Origin: Methanosarcina sp. KYL-1
Lineage (GTDB): Archaea > Halobacteriota > Methanosarcinia > Methanosarcinales > Methanosarcinaceae
Assembly (NCBI RefSeq): GCF_024372725.1
Contig: NZ_VOUA01000007.1
Coordinates: forward strand, 1 to 64,000
Reading direction: 5' to 3'
DNA length: 64,000 bases
Shown here: piece after piece, positions 24,013-33,138 of the stretch
Numbering within the stretch: position 1 is the first letter of the stretch
Layout of the letters: every line of letters starts with the position of its first letter
Notes under the pieces: model-generated
Told to the model about the DNA's origin: nothing
The model's database searches: none
Seen by the model: only the letters and a program-made list of their open reading frames with translations
Translations under genes and position numbers: made by a program

Positions 24013-26145
24013 ATGAGCAAGGAATGTCCAGACTGCCACGGTCGTGGCTATGAAATAATTTCTACCGAGGTCTGTCCTCTGTGTAAGGGGAAAGGCAAGT
24101 CGAAATCGATTGATTTTATGAAAATTTCGGAAAAAGATATTGACAGTTTCCTGAAAAACGGTGCGGAATGCGAAAAATGTAAGGGTACGGGAAAAATAGA
24201 GGTTAGCAAGCCCTGTGAATCCTGCAGAGGGCTGGGGAATATTTTTTCCTGCAAGGTCTGCGGCACACGCATTTACGGAGCGGAAGAACTCGAGGATGAA
24301 ATATGCAGTTCATGTTCCCGTTCTCAGTATGTCTATGCCCTGGACGACTCATGCGACCTCAAGGACGTGGAAGCAGGAAAACTTTACCATGGGATAGTGA
24401 GCAGCGCAGCCTCTTTCGGGGTCTTTGTGGACCTGAACTCTCACGTAAGGGGACTTATGCACTCAAGCAATGTGGAGGTCCCGCCTGATGTCGGGGATGC
24501 CGTGATCGTCCTTGTGAAAAGTATCAAAGCCGGAGGAAAGCTTGACCTTATCCCAAAGACCATTGCGAAGTATGAGACCATCGAGCTTGAAAAGGAACTT
24601 CCTGTCAAGAATTCAGCAGAAATCGAGCCCAGCATGAAAGGCAGGCTTATCCGGATTGAAGGAGAGGTCATCCAGGTAAAGCAGACCAGCGGCCCGACCA
24701 TTTTTACGATAAGTGATGAAGGGGGTTTTGTCCCCTGTGCAGCTTTCGAAAGTGCTGGAAAACGGGCTTACCCCCATATTGATGTGGAAATGGTTGTGTC
24801 CATTACCGGGGAAGTGACTCTTCGGGATGAGCAGGTCCAGATCGAAGTCATGAGCATGAAGCTGCTGACCGGGGCAAAAGAGGTTGAGGTCAGAGCCCGG
24901 GTAGAGAGGGTAATTGAGGAAAAAGCGGCTCCTGCTGACATTCCCTTCCTTGTTGAAAGCGAAATCATGGAAAAGCTCAAGCCTCAGATGCTCCACGTTG
25001 CAAAAGAAATCAAAAAAGCGATTTTCCATTCCAAACCTATCATCCTCAGGCACCACGCCGATGCAGACGGGATTACTTCTGCCATTGCCATTGAGAGGGC
25101 AATCCTCCCACTGATTACGGAAATCGGGGGGGCGGATGCAGAATATTACTTCTACAAGCGTGCTCCTTCCAAGGCTCCTTTCTATGAGCTTGCCGATGTT
25201 ACAAGAGACATCTCCTTTGCACTTGAAGATGCTTCCAGGCATGGGCAGAAAATGCCGCTGGTAATTCTCGTGGACAACGGCTCCACGGAAGAGGACGTAC
25301 CTTCCATGAGGCAGGCCCGGGTCTACGACATCGACCTCCTGGTAATCGATCACCACCACCCTGATGAGATCGTCGACCAGTTCCTTATAGGGCACGTTAA
25401 CCCTGCCCATGTAGGGGGAGATTTCGGAGTCACGGCAGGCATGCTCTGTGCTGAAGTCGCCCGCATGATCAACCCGGATGTCAGCAATACGATAAGGCAC
25501 TTGCCTGCGGTTTCAGCCGTAGGGGACCGTTCGGAGGCCCCGGAGGCTGGAAGGTACATCGGGCTTGCCTCGGATCGCTATACCCTTGCAGATCTGAAGG
25601 AAATGGCCCTTGCCCTGGATTATGAGCAGTTCTGGTTGAAGTTCAGCAGTGGAAAAGGCCTCATTGATGACATCCTTGACCTGGGAGACCACAAGACCCA
25701 CAAGAGACTTGTCTCTCTGCTCTGCGAGCAGGCGAATACCATGATCAAGGACCAGCTTGATACCTGCCTTTCTAACGTCAAGTCCCATAAACTTGCCAAC
25801 GGGGCTATCATGAATGTGATTGACGTCGAAAACTATGCCCAGAAGTTTACCTTCCCGCCCCCGGGAAAGACCTCCGGGGAGGTGCACGACGTGCTTTGCA
25901 AGCGGAACCCCGACAAGCCTGTGGTAACTATCGGTTACGGCCCGGATTTTGCAGTCATCCGCTCAAAAGGTGTGCTCATGAACATCCCGCGGATCGTCCG
26001 GGAACTCCGTGAAGAACTCGTGGGTGCCGGGGTCAATGGAGGCGGGCACCTGGTAGTGGGCAGCATCAAGTTTGTGGAAGGGATGCGGACCGAAGTCCTC
26101 TCAAGGCTCGCCGAAAAGATTGCATCTGTGGAAGTCGAATTCTAA
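24013..26145 (+). CDS. Archaeal RecJ-like DHH phosphoesterase with DnaJ-type zinc finger
   Basis: This 710-residue multidomain protein matches archaea-specific COG1107. The N-terminus has four Cys-x2-Cys-x-Gly-x-Gly motifs (CPDCHGRG, CPLCKGKG, CEKCKGTG, CESCRGLG; residues 4-75), as in DnaJ, then another Cys pair set. An S1-type OB domain (about 120-190) and a second OB domain (about 205-300) follow. The DHH domain (about 335-560) has HHADADGITSAIAIERAI and IDHHHPDEI. A DHHA1-like end carries GGGHLVVGSIKF. The nuclease activity is inferred from the family. The ATG at 24013 is chosen because GGTGAT lies 5 bases upstream; an earlier in-frame GTG (24004) is part of that site. Confidence 0.9.
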   Translation: MSKECPDCHGRGYEIISTEVCPLCKGKGKSKSIDFMKISEKDIDSFLKNGAECEKCKGTGKIEVSKPCESCRGLGNIFSCKVCGTRIYGAEELEDEICSSCSRSQYVYALDDSCDLKDVEAGKLYHGIVSSAASFGVFVDLNSHVRGLMHSSNVEVPPDVGDAVIVLVKSIKAGGKLDLIPKTIAKYETIELEKELPVKNSAEIEPSMKGRLIRIEGEVIQVKQTSGPTIFTISDEGGFVPCAAFESAGKRAYPHIDVEMVVSITGEVTLRDEQVQIEVMSMKLLTGAKEVEVRARVERVIEEKAAPADIPFLVESEIMEKLKPQMLHVAKEIKKAIFHSKPIILRHHADADGITSAIAIERAILPLITEIGGADAEYYFYKRAPSKAPFYELADVTRDISFALEDASRHGQKMPLVILVDNGSTEEDVPSMRQARVYDIDLLVIDHHHPDEIVDQFLIGHVNPAHVGGDFGVTAGMLCAEVARMINPDVSNTIRHLPAVSAVGDRSEAPEAGRYIGLASDRYTLADLKEMALALDYEQFWLKFSSGKGLIDDILDLGDHKTHKRLVSLLCEQANTMIKDQLDTCLSNVKSHKLANGAIMNVIDVENYAQKFTFPPPGKTSGEVHDVLCKRNPDKPVVTIGYGPDFAVIRSKGVLMNIPRIVRELREELVGAGVNGGGHLVVGSIKFVEGMRTEVLSRLAEKIASVEVEF

Positions 26146-26502
26146 TTACGGCTTCTAAAAACTTTTTTGTTTTTCCCTTCCTTCCCCCTTCCCTTAAACA
26201 GGGGAAGGAAATGGGCTGCCTTGAAGGCAAAACCCAGTACTGTTTTACTCTGCACTTTTTTAATGATAGCTTAAAAAAGAATAATGATAGCTTAAAAAAG
26301 AATAATGATAGCTTAAAAAAGAATAATGAGAGCTTAAGAATAGAAGAACGAGAGCTCAAAAAATGTAAATTTTTCGGGAAACCTTTCCTGAGAAAGGCTT
26401 TCCGCAGAAACAAATTCTTTCTGTCTTTTCGAATTATTTTAGAATTATTTTCGAGTTTTTTTCAAATCCTTTTCGGTATTTTCTACTTTCTTTCCCTGTT
26501 TT
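26146..26502. other. Gene-free convergent region with 21-bp repeats
   Basis: Spacer between the ends of the DHH and GfcR-like genes. It has T-rich tracts on both sides (for example 26160-26175), consistent with termination in both directions, and the repeat array at 26261-26343. A long open frame through the repeats is rejected as coding. Confidence 0.6.
26261..26343 (+). repeat. 21-bp tandem repeat, about four copies
   Basis: TAATGATAGCTTAAAAAAG plus AA repeats exactly at 26261, 26282 and 26303, with a diverged copy from 26324. Because the unit is a multiple of three, it opens a frame encoding repeated NDSLKKN. Confidence 0.85.
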
Positions 26503-27117
26503 TCAGTCCACCCGCACAATTCTCACAAGGGACTGAATGGGGACATTGGCAATGGTGTCTGCGCCCTTTTTGTCCACCAGGACTACTACTACCCTGGGCT
26601 TTGCATCCATTTCCCTCAGGTGTTCAATCACTTCCATTGTGGTGGAACCGGTGGTGATAACGTCGTCCACGATCACACAGTTCTTGCCTGCAACGCTTCC
26701 GAAGTTCCGGCTGATTGTCCCTTTATGGCCGGGCTGGACAACGTCCTGTCCTTTGCGGGAATGGTAGAGAGCAAAGTCCGCTCCCAGTTCGTTTGCCATC
26801 ATGCTTGCCAGGGGAACGCCGCTTGCTGCAACACCTACAACTACATCCACTTCGGCGTTTGTTTTTTCCAGAGTTTCAAGCACCATGTCGCAGAGGGCGA
26901 GGGAAATGTAGTGGAGCCTGGTTGCACTTTTTCCTATGCTGCTCCAGTTTACGGAAATGTCTTTCGGTGCGGGGGCTGTTACATCCTTTTTCGAGCGTGT
27001 CAAAAGCCAGGTTACCGTTTCTCTGGAAACGTTGAGTTCGTCGGCAATCTGGCCGGTTACAAGCCCGTTGTTCTGCAGTTCCACAGCTTTCTGGATTAAA
27101 TCGTCTATATTCTTCAT
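26503..27117 (-). CDS. PyrE-like transcriptional regulator (GfcR-type)
   Basis: This is a 204-residue fusion of a helix-turn-helix domain (about 5-50, [20 protein letters not shown]) with a phosphoribosyltransferase domain (about 65-204). The PRPP-binding motif [16 protein letters not shown] at about 143-158 is intact. Proteins of this build in haloarchaea (GfcR) regulate sugar metabolism rather than make orotidylate. In methanogens the role is not shown. The start has GGAGG just upstream. The gene is monocistronic and divergent from nothing close, with a Nob1-like gene 250 bp upstream on the same strand. Confidence 0.88.
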   Translation of the reverse strand: MKNIDDLIQKAVELQNNGLVTGQIADELNVSRETVTWLLTRSKKDVTAPAPKDISVNWSSIGKSATRLHYISLALCDMVLETLEKTNAEVDVVVGVAASGVPLASMMANELGADFALYHSRKGQDVVQPGHKGTISRNFGSVAGKNCVIVDDVITTGSTTMEVIEHLREMDAKPRVVVVLVDKKGADTIANVPIQSLVRIVRVD

Positions 27118-27366
27118 GCCTCCATTCCCACCTTAAAATTGTTTTTTTGTTTTTATAAGCAGTATTTTAAGGCCTATCTTCCGGATGCTCTTAAATACTG
27201 TCTGAAAACCTGTAATCCAGGTATCCAATCACTCAGTTACAGACATTATTACACTATCAAGCGTTATATCTTTTTCTTCAGCTTCCGGTCTAACCTTTAA
27301 CATTCTTTTCTCTTTATTTTTCCTTTTTTCCGGCCCTTCGCTTTTTCCCCTTTCTGTGTTTGCCTT

Positions 27367-27849
27367 TCAAACCTTTCTCTTTCTTTTCTTTTTCAGAGCT
27401 GAACCGCAGATAGGGCAAACCTCGCCTTTTTCAAATGTTTTTTTGCAGCCAATGCACTGCTTCTGCCAGATTATAAGGTCCCTTATTTTTTTCTGGGCAA
27501 TTGGCTTAACCTGGATTCCCAGCTGCACGGCAACGTTCTGGACCGCATAATCATCCGTAAGCAGCACGGCAGTGTCCCTGTGTTCCAGGGCTTTTGCAAG
27601 GATTTCAATATCTGTTTTTGAAAGCTCTTCCACATCCCGGGTGTGCTCTGCCATCTGCTTTATCTCTTTTACCATCTCTGGCTCGGGCCATTCCACCCGG
27701 AGTCCCCCTTCCTTTGCAAGGTCAAAGCGAAGAAGGGCATCCCTGCTCTTCAATTCATCCGCAACCGAAGGAACAGTTATCAAAAGGGAACTGTCCACGT
27801 CGCAGTTTCCCATTATAAAGACTGCCGAATCTGCTATGTAACGGGTCAT
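27367..27849 (-). CDS. nob1: Nob1-like PIN endonuclease with zinc ribbon
   Basis: This is the archaeal Nob1 homologue, an endonuclease that matures the 3' end of 16S rRNA in pre-30S particles. The 160 residues comprise a PIN domain (about 3-110) with acidic residues in YIADSAVFIMG, SKTDIEILAKALEH and VLLTDDYAVQNVA. A zinc ribbon follows (CIGCKKTF...CPICGSAL, about 128-152), then a Lys/Arg tail. The ATG at 27849 is preceded by GAGGAGG. The open frame extends 24 codons further upstream but has no start signal there. Confidence 0.92.
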   Translation of the reverse strand: MTRYIADSAVFIMGNCDVDSSLLITVPSVADELKSRDALLRFDLAKEGGLRVEWPEPEMVKEIKQMAEHTRDVEELSKTDIEILAKALEHRDTAVLLTDDYAVQNVAVQLGIQVKPIAQKKIRDLIIWQKQCIGCKKTFEKGEVCPICGSALKKKRKRKV

Positions 27850-27982
27850 TTTCCTCCTCTTTTCTCTTTTAGTATATAATCCATTGGCTCTTCTCCGTTG
27901 CCTCCGGGTTTCCTGAAACACCGGGTTTTTAATTTTTCCAGCTTTTTCCGAAATTTGTGGTGTTTAATTGCAGGAGAAATAG

Positions 27983-28237
27983 GAATCACTTTAGAACGAA
28001 TCACTTTAGAACGAATCACTTTAGAACGAATTACTTGAAAACGAATCACTTTAGAACGAATCACTTTAGAACGAATCACTTTAGAACGAATTACTTGAAA
28101 ACGAATCACTTTAGAACGAATCACTTTAGAACGAATCACTTTAGAACGAATCACTTTAGAACGAATCACTTTAGAACGAATCACTTTAGAACGAATCACT
28201 TTAGAACGAATCACTTTAGAACGAATCACCTTAGAAA
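27983..28237. repeat. Seventeen-copy 15-bp tandem repeat
   Basis: The unit GAATCACTTTAGAAC repeats 17 times without spacers. Units 4 and 8 are the variant GAATTACTTGAAAAC, and unit 17 is decayed. Together they give a partial 60-bp higher-order period. The 15-bp period keeps long frames open on both strands, but no start signal or domain supports translation. Confidence 0.95.
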
Positions 28238-28812
28238 GAATGTCTGTTGACGGAGCCCGGCCGAAAGAATCGGGACAGATGGTATGCGGGTAGTGAATCC
28301 CTTTTTCAGAACAATAAGTTCTAATTTATGATACTTAATGGTATATATCTAAACAATTTCAATTTATACATTAAGACCTGCCGTTTCCATTTATCATTTA
28401 TCCAGGTCTGGTGCTCTATTATTTATAATGGGGATGATGTCGTTTTGAATTGAATTTCATCGAAGGTATCGTAGTTTGACCCGCCTGGGAGTATTTTCTT
28501 ACGGGCCGGGGTTTATTTTTTGTGTTTTTACTCTTATGGGGGTTCCGGTTGTTGTACAGGGCAGAATTGACGAAGATCTTTCTGAAATTTGTGCTAATTG
28601 TAGCCCTGTCCGTATCCGTCGTTTTATCCCTGTTTATGCTGTTTAATTTGCACTGAATGAGGGTGTTGATAAGGAGGGTACAGGAGCAAAAGCTCGTCCA
28701 ATACTTTTTTGAATCTAAAAAAATGCCTTTTCAGGGAGCTTTTACCTGAAAGCCCTATGAAAAGGCGGAGTGTAAATGAATTGTGGAGTTAAAACAGCTC
28801 TCTTAAGGTTTT
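28238..28812. other. Gene-poor region after the 15-bp array
   Basis: About 570 bp between the array and the DUF169 gene. It contains the doubtful small membrane ORF at 28522-28656 and a TATA-like stretch near 28343 (GGTATATAT). Nothing else is recognised. Confidence 0.5.
28522..28656 (+). CDS. Possible small membrane protein (44 residues)
   Basis: This open frame starts GTG, with two later in-frame TTG codons preceded by a G-rich stretch. It encodes one strong hydrophobic helix (FVLIVALSVSVVLSLFMLF) after a basic segment (LLYRAELTKIFLKF), a normal topology for a small membrane protein. No homologue is recognised, and the frame may be chance. It is the only hydrophobic open frame in this spacer. 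Confidence 0.3.
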   Translation: MFLLLWGFRLLYRAELTKIFLKFVLIVALSVSVVLSLFMLFNLH

Positions 28813-29502
28813 TCAGTTAAGGCAGATCTTTTCTAGGCCTGAGATGACATCGGACAGAAGTTCAACCGGAATTCCGATAATCATTTCTTCGTCTGCGATT
28901 TCGGTATAGGCCCGGCTTCCGCTGCAGCCTACGGTAATTCCGATCTTGCCGTCTCTGTAGGCCTGGACAACGCCGTCGGAACAGATGCTCTGCTTGCCTG
29001 CAAAACTGACTTCCAGCCTGCCTCCTATCTTGTACATGATAGCCTGGGTAAGCAGCATGATCTGTTTGGGGTTGCAGATGAGCACCACAACATCGGGGGC
29101 AAAGGATGCTTTTTCGAGGGGTGAGTACAGGACAGCTTCCATGCTGTTCGGGGGCAGGGTCGGGGCCATTTCTACGGTGCGCCTTGAGGCACTGGAGGTA
29201 CTGAAATGCTTCAGTCCTTTGTAGTAGAATTCTCCGCTGGCTACTTTTGCAGGCATTGTGCCAAGGCCCATGGATGCAGCTCCGCCTTTGCACATCTGGT
29301 CTTCTCCAAGGGAGTAGAACTCTTCTCCGTTCCTCCTCACCCTGTCGATCATCTGGCAGTGCCGCATGGTCTCACCTACCTTTTTGATCCCTTCGGGGAT
29401 TTCCTCTCCTGCAGGAATAAGTTTTACTGCAACGGGGGAGGTTTTGAGTTTCAGGCATTCAACCATTTCCTTGCCGTAGCTGTTGATTTCTTTTATGTCC
29501 AT
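28813..29502 (-). CDS. DUF169 family protein
   Basis: This 229-residue protein has the DUF169 layout, common in methanogens and often near methyltransferase or Fe-S genes, but no biochemical function is known. An N-terminal segment KLKTSPVAVKLIP is followed by several conserved cysteines (RHCQMI, DQMCKGGAASMGLG, KQSICSDG, TVGCSGSRAY), suggesting metal or cluster binding. The start has AAGGTGA just upstream. About 320 bp upstream on the same strand lies another small protein typical of methanogens. Cysteine-rich binding is an inference from residue spacing. Confidence 0.88.
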   Translation of the reverse strand: MDIKEINSYGKEMVECLKLKTSPVAVKLIPAGEEIPEGIKKVGETMRHCQMIDRVRRNGEEFYSLGEDQMCKGGAASMGLGTMPAKVASGEFYYKGLKHFSTSSASRRTVEMAPTLPPNSMEAVLYSPLEKASFAPDVVVLICNPKQIMLLTQAIMYKIGGRLEVSFAGKQSICSDGVVQAYRDGKIGITVGCSGSRAYTEIADEEMIIGIPVELLSDVISGLEKICLN

Positions 29503-29824
29503 TTTCTCACCTTTTTTGAACGGTTAATTTTGAAACTAATATAATATATTTTTATTACTTATGTTTGTTCAGTTTTGGATAAACAATACACAACCGTATT
29601 TAATATAAATATTCCTAAGTTTATATTTTCTGAAAAGATTTTGGCAGTTCTCTTATTTTTCTTAAGAGTTGTCTGAGGATTGCGTTTTGAATATCACGGC
29701 ATTCAACATTTTTTAAGGGCATGTCCAGCCAGTATAATCTCCTGTATGTATCCGAAAATGTGTCCAAAAGTGTGTTCGAAACTGTATCGAAACCGGTACT
29801 ATAAATGAATGGTTTCGGAATGTA
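29503..29824. other. Spacer with TATA-rich promoter and 12-bp repeats
   Basis: Upstream region of the DUF169 gene. On the minus strand an AT-rich run (ATATAATATATT around 29538-29550) can serve as its promoter. A four-unit 12-bp repeat lies at 29747-29794. No gene is seen. Confidence 0.55.
29747..29794. repeat. Four imperfect 12-bp tandem repeats
   Basis: TGTATCCGAAAA, TGTGTCCAAAAG, TGTGTTCGAAAC and TGTATCGAAACC lie in sequence at 29747, 29759, 29771 and 29783. Confidence 0.65.
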
Positions 29825-30151
29825 TTACTCTAATTTGTCAAAGATGATTTCCATCTTTCCCATATCTCTTGCCAGATTCTTGGAAATCATGCCGTTTTCA
29901 AGCCAGCAGGCATTCATTACTGCTGCCGGGACCAGACATGTCGGAGTAAGGGGCGCTTCAGCCATTTTCTGGGCAAGAGTGGTGTCAGGGCCGCCCATCA
30001 GGTCTTTCATCTCCATGTCAAATTGTGTGCCCCATTTCCTGAGTTTTTCACATGTGGTCTTGATATGCACGTGAGTTTTCTTGCCTTCTTTGGTGGCAAC
30101 GACCTTTGTCGTATGTCCGCAGACTGTGTTTAAGGAAAGTTCGGTGACCAT
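29825..30151 (-). CDS. Small conserved methanogen protein (possibly DUF6951)
   Basis: This is a 108-residue soluble protein. It contains NTVCGHTTKVVATKEGKKTH, then IKTTCEKLRKWG and PTCLVPAAVMNACWLENGMIS, with four cysteines that could bind a metal. I think it belongs to the DUF6951 type found in methanogens, but that name is from memory and unverified. The ATG follows GGAG. It is upstream of the DUF169 gene on the same strand, separated by 320 bp. No function can be inferred. Confidence 0.8.
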   Translation of the reverse strand: MVTELSLNTVCGHTTKVVATKEGKKTHVHIKTTCEKLRKWGTQFDMEMKDLMGGPDTTLAQKMAEAPLTPTCLVPAAVMNACWLENGMISKNLARDMGKMEIIFDKLE

Positions 30152-30705
30152 TATGTTTTCTCCATTTTATGCATTACATGCACTTAGAGCCGGATGGTTC
30201 CGGCCTGTGAATGTAATCATGATTTTTTTAAGTTTGTGAAATTAGCTGTTTGCCGATCTCTCACGTTTTTATGCACTTTGTTTTATATTTATTTTTTCCC
30301 TCCCTATCTTTTTTATGGATTGGTTTTTATACTTATACTCTATTCTTCCACAGGCCTTTTCCCGGGCATGCCCGACTCAGACTCCGGGTCAGGTTGCAAA
30401 AGTCAAGTTTTTATGGGTGCATGATCGTAAAGTTCTTATACGATTCTACTTGTATTGGTAAGTCCAATAGCAAAAATGCTAATTAAACACTCCTATTAAT
30501 ACAATTAATATATTATCAGTGCAATTAGGCTACTGAAGGGTATGCTCTCGCTCTGATCGGGATCACCAGTATTACAGAATTAAAATACGGTAAATCACAA
30601 TTGAGTACGGTATATCTACAATTTAAATGATGTAAGGCATCAAATAAACAAAATATTAATTGACAAGACATTGATTATAGTTCAGTTCAATCATGAGGTT
30701 TTAAA
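30152..30705. other. Gene-free region upstream of rps8e
   Basis: About 550 bp with T-rich tracts after 30215 and a very AT-rich part (30480-30690) before rps8e. The latter holds TATA-like runs (TTAATATATTATC near 30506; ATATTAATTG near 30652) that could be the ribosomal-protein promoter. No RNA gene is recognised. Confidence 0.55.
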
Positions 30706-31083
30706 ATGAGATGGCAAGGCAATTCCAGAAGGAGAGTGACCGGTGGAAAGGTCATCGCTGCCCGCGGGAAGCGTAAGTTTGAGATGGGCCGCGAATCTGC
30801 GGATACCCGTATCAGTGAAGTAAAGAGGAAAAATGTCCCCACAATGGGTGGCAACAGGAAGGTAAGGCTTCTTCAGTGCAACGTCGCAAACGTGACGAAC
30901 CCGAAGGACGGAAAGACCGTGACCGCCCCAATTGAGACTGTAATTGACAACGCTGCAAACAAGCACTACGTAAGGCGTAACATCCTCACAAAGGGTTCCG
31001 TCATAAAGACTCCCATCGGTTCTGCAAAAGTTACTAGCAGGCCCGGGCAGGACGGAGTCGTAAACGCCGTATTGATCGAGTGA
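30706..31083 (+). CDS. rps8e: 30S ribosomal protein S8e
   Basis: This is a ribosomal small-subunit protein found only in archaea and eukaryotes, and it confirms the archaeal origin. The 125 residues start with [20 protein letters not shown] and end in the conserved [18 protein letters not shown]. The protein is basic throughout. GAGGTTTT precedes the ATG. It is followed 75 bp later by an Lrp-type regulator, with which it may be co-transcribed by readthrough. Confidence 0.97.
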   Translation: MRWQGNSRRRVTGGKVIAARGKRKFEMGRESADTRISEVKRKNVPTMGGNRKVRLLQCNVANVTNPKDGKTVTAPIETVIDNAANKHYVRRNILTKGSVIKTPIGSAKVTSRPGQDGVVNAVLIE

Positions 31084-31158
31084 TTCAAAGAGCCCTGGCC
31101 TCCGCATCAGGGGATTCTTTGCCCAAAATTTTTATTCCTTTTTGTGCCGGTGACCCCC

Positions 31159-31650
31159 ATGGACGATAAAATTCGACACATACTGGAGATTCTTGAAAAT
31201 GATGCCCGGGCAAGCCCGGAAGAGATTGCAACACTTACTGGTATGTCTCCACAGGAAGTTACCCAGACAATCTCAAAGCTTGAAGAGACGGGAGTCATCC
31301 GTCACTACAAGACCATTGTCGATTGGGACCTTGTTGGGGAAAACTACGTATATGCAGTGATTGAGCTGAAGGTTACCCTTGAGCGCAACCAGGGCTACCA
31401 GGCAATTGCCGAAAGGATCTATAAGTTCCCTGAGGTCAGGTCCGTCAGGCTCCTCTCCGGGGATTATGATATTTCTCTCACTGTCCGGGGTAAGTCCATG
31501 AAGGATGTAGCCTTTTTCGTGGCAGAGAAGATTGCAACCCTTGACCAGGTCCAGAGCACGTCTACCCATTTCGTGCTGAAAACCTATAAGGAGGACGGGG
31601 TAATTCTCCACGAACCGGAAGCAATTAAAAGGCTCCCGGTCTCGTTTTAA
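31159..31650 (+). CDS. Lrp/AsnC-family transcriptional regulator
   Basis: This is a 163-residue DNA-binding regulator with an N-terminal winged helix-turn-helix (about 5-55: IRHILEILENDARASPEEIA and onward) and a C-terminal RAM-type ligand domain (about 65-150), containing VRLLSGDYDISLTVRG. Such proteins usually sense amino acids. The ATG at 31159 is preferred because GGTGA lies 5 bases upstream; an earlier in-frame GTG at 31144 has no such site. An aminotransferase gene follows 81 bp later on the same strand. The pairing suggests the two are co-transcribed and functionally linked, an inference common for such pairs in methanogens. Confidence 0.9.
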   Translation: MDDKIRHILEILENDARASPEEIATLTGMSPQEVTQTISKLEETGVIRHYKTIVDWDLVGENYVYAVIELKVTLERNQGYQAIAERIYKFPEVRSVRLLSGDYDISLTVRGKSMKDVAFFVAEKIATLDQVQSTSTHFVLKTYKEDGVILHEPEAIKRLPVSF

Positions 31651-31731
31651 GATGGGGACCCTTAAAGCCAAATTTTTTTATTCCATTTTATATTCTATTT
31701 AACTCATCATATTTTTGATCGGGGTGTTTGC

Positions 31732-32913
31732 TTGAGACCTCCATGTGATCCTTCAAAATTTGTTGCGGAAACAGTTAGAAGTGTCCCGCCCTCAGGGATA
31801 AGGCGTTTTTTTGACCTTGTTTCCGGGCTTGAGGACATAATCTCCCTTGGCGTAGGGGAGCCGGATTTCATTACTCCCTGGCACATCCGCGAAATGTGCA
31901 TCCACTCCCTCGAAAAAGGGCAGACCTCATACACTTCCAATTATGGGCTTCCGGAGCTCAGAGACGAACTTACCAGGACTTATTACAGGCGCTACGGCCT
32001 GGACTACGACCCTGCATCCGAAATCCTGGTCACCACCGGGGTTAGTGAGGCCCTTGACATAGCGGTCCGGGCAGTTGTCAATCCCGGAGACGAGGTCATC
32101 GTGGTTCAGCCTGCATATGTAGCATATGTACCAGCGGTTGTCCTGGCGGGAGGCAAGCCTGTGATCGTATCCACTCACAGGGACGATGAATTCAGCCTCA
32201 CCGCAGAAGCCCTCAAACCTGCAATCACCAGCAAGACGAAGGCAATCATACTTAACTTCCCAAATAACCCTACCGGAGCAATAATGGGTCAGGAAGGGCT
32301 AGAGGACATCGCCGATCTTGTGGTGGAAAATGACCTGTTCGTGATCTCGGATGAGGTTTATGAATGCCTTACTTATGAGGGCACTCACGTCCCCTTCTCA
32401 TCCCTTGAAGGCATGAAAGAGCGGACCGTTATGCTGAACGGTTTTTCCAAGGCTTATGCAATGACCGGGTTAAGGCTTGGCTTTGCAATGGGTGCTCCGG
32501 AGATTATCCGTTCCATGATGATGATCCACCAGTACTCTATGCTCTGCGCCCCCATAACCGCCCAGGTAGGGGCAATTGAAGCTCTCAGGAATGGAAAAGA
32601 GGAGATGGAGCGGATGGTTCGGGAATACGACCGGCGCAGGAACTTTGTCGTCAGGGGCTTTAACAGGATAGGGCTTGACTGCTGCAACCCCAAAGGCGCA
32701 TTCTATGCCTTCCCTTACATCGGGGATACGGGCCTTTCATCTTCCGAGTTTGCAGAACGCCTCCTGAATGACAAGAAAGTTGTTACTATTCCGGGAGATG
32801 TCTTCGGAGAAGCAGGCGAAGGTTTCCTACGCTGTGCCTATGCAGCGTCTATGGATGACCTTAAGAAAGCAATAGATAGAATGGGAGATTTTGTAGACGG
32901 ATTAAAACGGTGA
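31732..32913 (+). CDS. Class I/II aminotransferase (aspartate aminotransferase family)
   Basis: This PLP-dependent aminotransferase of 393 residues acts in the cytoplasm. The pattern is that of the archaeal AspB-like group: the early SLGVGEPDFITPWHI, the PLP-contact NFPNNPTGAIM and ISDEVYECLTYEG, and the Schiff-base lysine in NGFSKAYAMTGLRLGF. The late conserved arginine is in GFLRCAYAASMDDL. The start is TTG with GGGGTG upstream. It follows the Lrp-type regulator. The exact donor (Asp, Ala or an aromatic amino acid) cannot be settled from sequence. Confidence 0.93.
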   Translation: MRPPCDPSKFVAETVRSVPPSGIRRFFDLVSGLEDIISLGVGEPDFITPWHIREMCIHSLEKGQTSYTSNYGLPELRDELTRTYYRRYGLDYDPASEILVTTGVSEALDIAVRAVVNPGDEVIVVQPAYVAYVPAVVLAGGKPVIVSTHRDDEFSLTAEALKPAITSKTKAIILNFPNNPTGAIMGQEGLEDIADLVVENDLFVISDEVYECLTYEGTHVPFSSLEGMKERTVMLNGFSKAYAMTGLRLGFAMGAPEIIRSMMMIHQYSMLCAPITAQVGAIEALRNGKEEMERMVREYDRRRNFVVRGFNRIGLDCCNPKGAFYAFPYIGDTGLSSSEFAERLLNDKKVVTIPGDVFGEAGEGFLRCAYAASMDDLKKAIDRMGDFVDGLKR

Positions 32914-32989
32914 TCCTGGCCGAAATGATTTTTTTCGGTCTTTAATCTTTCTACTTTTTTAAAAACAGTTTAACTCGTTTTTAATTGTC

Positions 32990-33066
32990 TAATTACTTAC
33001 TTTTTTCTTAGTTACTTCTTACTTTTTTCTTAGTTACTTCTTAGTTACTTCTTAGTTACTTCTTAA
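32990..33066. repeat. Low-complexity CTTAGTTACTT repeats
   Basis: CTTAGTTACTT and relatives occur about four times in a T-rich stretch between the aminotransferase end and the TrmB-like gene end, which converge. The T tracts may terminate transcription. Confidence 0.6.
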
Positions 33067-33138
33067 TTAATAACTTGTTTTTTTATTTTTAGTGAACGTT
33101 TTTTAAAAATCTAATTAGCAGGATTGAAACTTTTGCAT

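Noticed and set aside
26211-26657. 148-codon plus-strand frame through the 21-bp array
   Set aside because: It is the repeat plus the reverse strand of the GfcR-like gene, with no start signal.
27983-28237. CRISPR array
   Set aside because: Units abut directly with no spacers and there are no cas genes.
27846-28250. Long repetitive open frames on both strands (IRSKV and NHFRT repeats)
   Set aside because: They exist only because the 15-bp repeat is a multiple of three. There is no start signal or ribosome-binding site and no non-repeat domain.
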